Of a stretch of 6,758 nt of DNA, positions 6,141-6,758 are shown in pieces. Under the pieces are notes generated by a model. That model worked only from the letters and a program-made list of their open reading frames with translations, searched no databases and was not told the DNA's origin. The position numbers and the translations under genes were made by a program. The DNA is taken from contig CATZVV010000103.1 of the NCBI GenBank assembly GCA_958425285.1, forward strand, positions 1 through 6,758. The letters run 5' to 3'. Numbering within the stretch: the stretch's first letter is position 1; every line of letters starts with the position of its first letter. The DNA comes from an uncultured Lachnoclostridium sp. (GTDB taxonomy: Bacteria > Bacillota > Clostridia > Lachnospirales > Lachnospiraceae).

Positions 6141-6599
6141 TTACATTGATTTGTGTACAACACCTGCGCGTCCGCCGAGGACCTTCTTGCCCTTCAGGTT
6201 TTCCCATTTAAAATTGTCCTCAGGCTGACGTCCCACCAGGAAGTTGCCTGCCCGCTGTGTCAGCTGGGCGAAGTTCACAGCATAGTCCTGAGAACCCTCC
6301 TGGTATACGTAGATGCTGGCCTCGGAACCCATAAAACCGATTTGGGCGTCGCCGGAGATAAGGGCGGTCATTACCTTATCAGCACCAGCTCCGTTTACAA
6401 GGGTCAGGTCGATGCCCTCGTCCTCAAAATATCCCAGCTCAATGGCTGCGTATTGGGGGGCGTAGAAGATGGAATGGGCCACTTCGTTGAGGACCAACGG
6501 GGTGTTGCCGGAGGATGCACTGCCGGATGATTTTGAACAGCCGGTTAGGGCAGCTGCGGTCAGGGCTGCTGCCAGAAGAATGCTAATTGCTTTTTTCAT
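6141..6599 (-). pseudogene. Truncated NMT1/THI5-like ABC transporter substrate-binding lipoprotein
   Basis: This encodes the first half of a periplasmic-binding-type lipoprotein that would capture a small substrate (nitrate, sulfonate or thiamine-precursor type) at the cell surface for an ABC importer. Seen: a signal peptide MKKAISILLAAALTAAALTGC with lipobox LTGC and lipidated Cys21, a Ser/Gly linker, then PLVLNEVAHSIFYAPQYAAI and GYFEDEGIDLTLVNGAGADK, typical of the family, and GKKVLGGRAG. Intact members run to about 320-340 residues; this frame stops at 152. After GGRAG the protein ends in VVHKSM, codons from the inserted element. I chose the ATG at 6599, 7 bases after AAGGAG (6607-6612), over the TTG one codon earlier, which is too close. 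GC is about 50-58% in the lines I counted against under 40% in the element. The second lobe is lost, so it cannot function. Confidence 0.82.
6151..6166. other. Element-chromosome junction (attachment-site candidate)
   Basis: Around TTGTGTACAACACC (6151-6164) the low-GC element DNA gives way to GC-richer DNA whose reverse strand reads ...GGC GGA CGC GCA GG (Gly-Gly-Arg-Ala-Gly) in the frame of the broken transporter gene. The host reading is convincing up to Ala at 6165-6167 and perhaps the following GG. GTTGTACAC and onward belong to the element. The exact crossover bases cannot be fixed without the empty site or the other end. Confidence 0.55.
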
Positions 6600-6621
6600 C
6601 AATATGCTCCTTATATGATTT

Positions 6622-6632
6622 GGTATAGTATA
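6622..6632 (-). promoter_or_regulatory. Possible -10 of the substrate-binding-protein promoter
   Basis: Overlapping TATACT (6632-6627) and TATACC (6627-6622) lie on the minus strand just upstream of the AAGGAG site. No good -35 sits 16-18 bp further up. An activator-dependent promoter would fit, but this is weak. Confidence 0.3.
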
Positions 6633-6647
6633 GTCTATTAGGTCTGG

Positions 6648-6691
6648 GGGGAATCGGTGAATAAAACATGGGGAACCGAGGAATAAAATGG
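6648..6691. repeat. Tandem 22-bp-period repeat upstream of the transporter gene
   Basis: GGGGAATCGGTGAATAAAAC (from 6648) is repeated as GGGGAACCGAGGAATAAAAT (from 6670), with 16 of the first 19 positions equal and a 22-bp period. TCGGT (6654-6658) and ACCGA (6675-6679) also form an inverted pair. Two helical turns of spacing upstream of a transporter gene suggests a regulator site, by inference only. Confidence 0.4.
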
Positions 6692-6758
6692 CTGATGGAA
6701 GCCGTGTTTTATACCGGCGTGATATTGAGTGGTCTTATAGAGAGTCTGATTTTATGGA
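6668..6758 (+). CDS. Possible start of a divergent gene, cut by the window edge
   Basis: A frame opening with ATG at 6668, with GGTGA (6656-6660) 7 bases before, runs open to the edge. It reads MGNRGIKWLMEAVFYTGVIL followed by more hydrophobic residues, which could be a first membrane helix. A second frame from ATG at 6688 (MADGSRVLYRRDIEW...), preceded by GAGGA, is also open to the edge. The first has the more host-like third-position GC and a membrane-like profile. Fewer than 31 codons are visible, so neither is secure. Confidence 0.25.
   Translation, partial: MGNRGIKWLMEAVFYTGVILSGLIESLILW

Larger units (their letters stand above)
1..6163. mobile_element. Right-hand part of a putative integrative mobilizable element (left end outside window)
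   Basis: Seen: a MobV-type relaxase, an XRE regulator and a P4/D5-type primase-helicase lie in one minus-strand block. They sit beside a glycosyltransferase unit, all in low-GC DNA that ends inside a GC-richer substrate-binding-protein gene. Known: relaxase plus SF3 primase-helicase plus a site-specific recombinase is a common layout for integrative mobilizable elements of Firmicutes. Inferred: the element ends at about 6159-6165. No recombinase, integrase or transposase is present, so it must lie left of the window if the element is autonomous. No type IV secretion genes are seen, so transfer would need a helper. Alternative: an old, immobile island with a remnant mob-rep module. Confidence 0.65.

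Noticed and set aside
6153..6530. 125-codon plus-strand frame across the element junction
   Set aside because: Antisense to the lipoprotein gene and begins in the element; a GC-rich shadow frame.
6063..6696. 14-bp exact repeat ATAAAATGGCTGAT at 6063-6076 and 6683-6696, one copy on each side of the junction
   Set aside because: Considered as an attachment or target repeat, but neither copy is at the junction, and one such match in a window this size is not very unlikely by chance.
1..6758. tRNA, rRNA, riboswitch or insertion-sequence transposase
   Set aside because: No cloverleaf, ribosomal segment, recognisable riboswitch core or transposase motif was seen on either strand by eye.

Overview
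The window looks like the right-hand part of a mobilizable genetic element in a Gram-positive Clostridia-type bacterium (Lachnospiraceae/Oscillospiraceae-like gut Firmicute). The grounds are strong AGGAGG ribosome sites, low-GC genes resembling Firmicute plasmid/IME proteins, and a GC-richer flank carrying a Firmicute-type lipoprotein gene. Species cannot be named from the sequence alone.

Layout. At the left edge, a plus-strand unit contains the tail of an unrecognised gene (to 85). It overlaps by ATGA a complete MGT/YjiC-type glycosyltransferase (82-1254). This unit meets the minus-strand block tail to tail at a perfect 12-bp-stem hairpin (1262-1303). The minus-strand block, read right to left, is: a P4/D5-type primase-helicase with a TTG start (4208-5998), an XRE regulator with a TPR-like C-terminal half (2926-3960), and a MobV/Pre-type relaxase (1314-2543). 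The 382-bp gap upstream of the relaxase holds a strongly structured candidate oriT (about 2591-2747), a 35-bp imperfect palindrome and a minus-strand terminator for the regulator. The 247-bp gap between primase and regulator holds the regulator promoter, an AT-rich tract and two inverted clusters of an ATGACAAA-like repeat, a candidate replication origin.

Right boundary. A low-GC leader with an intrinsic terminator (6018-6046) precedes the primase. At about 6159-6165 the sequence switches to GC-richer DNA encoding the first ~145 residues of an NMT1/THI5-like ABC-transporter substrate-binding lipoprotein. That gene breaks off after a conserved-looking ...KKVLGGRAG and is closed by a few element-derived codons. 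I read this as the element-chromosome junction: the element has inserted into, and broken, the transporter gene. Beyond it are that gene's upstream region, a short tandem repeat and perhaps the start of a divergent gene.

Working model. Primase-helicase plus origin would replicate the excised form; relaxase plus oriT would let a helper conjugation system mobilize it; the XRE protein would regulate the module; the glycosyltransferase and its upstream partner are cargo. The recombinase, the other element end and the rest of the cargo are not in the window, so mobility is inferred.
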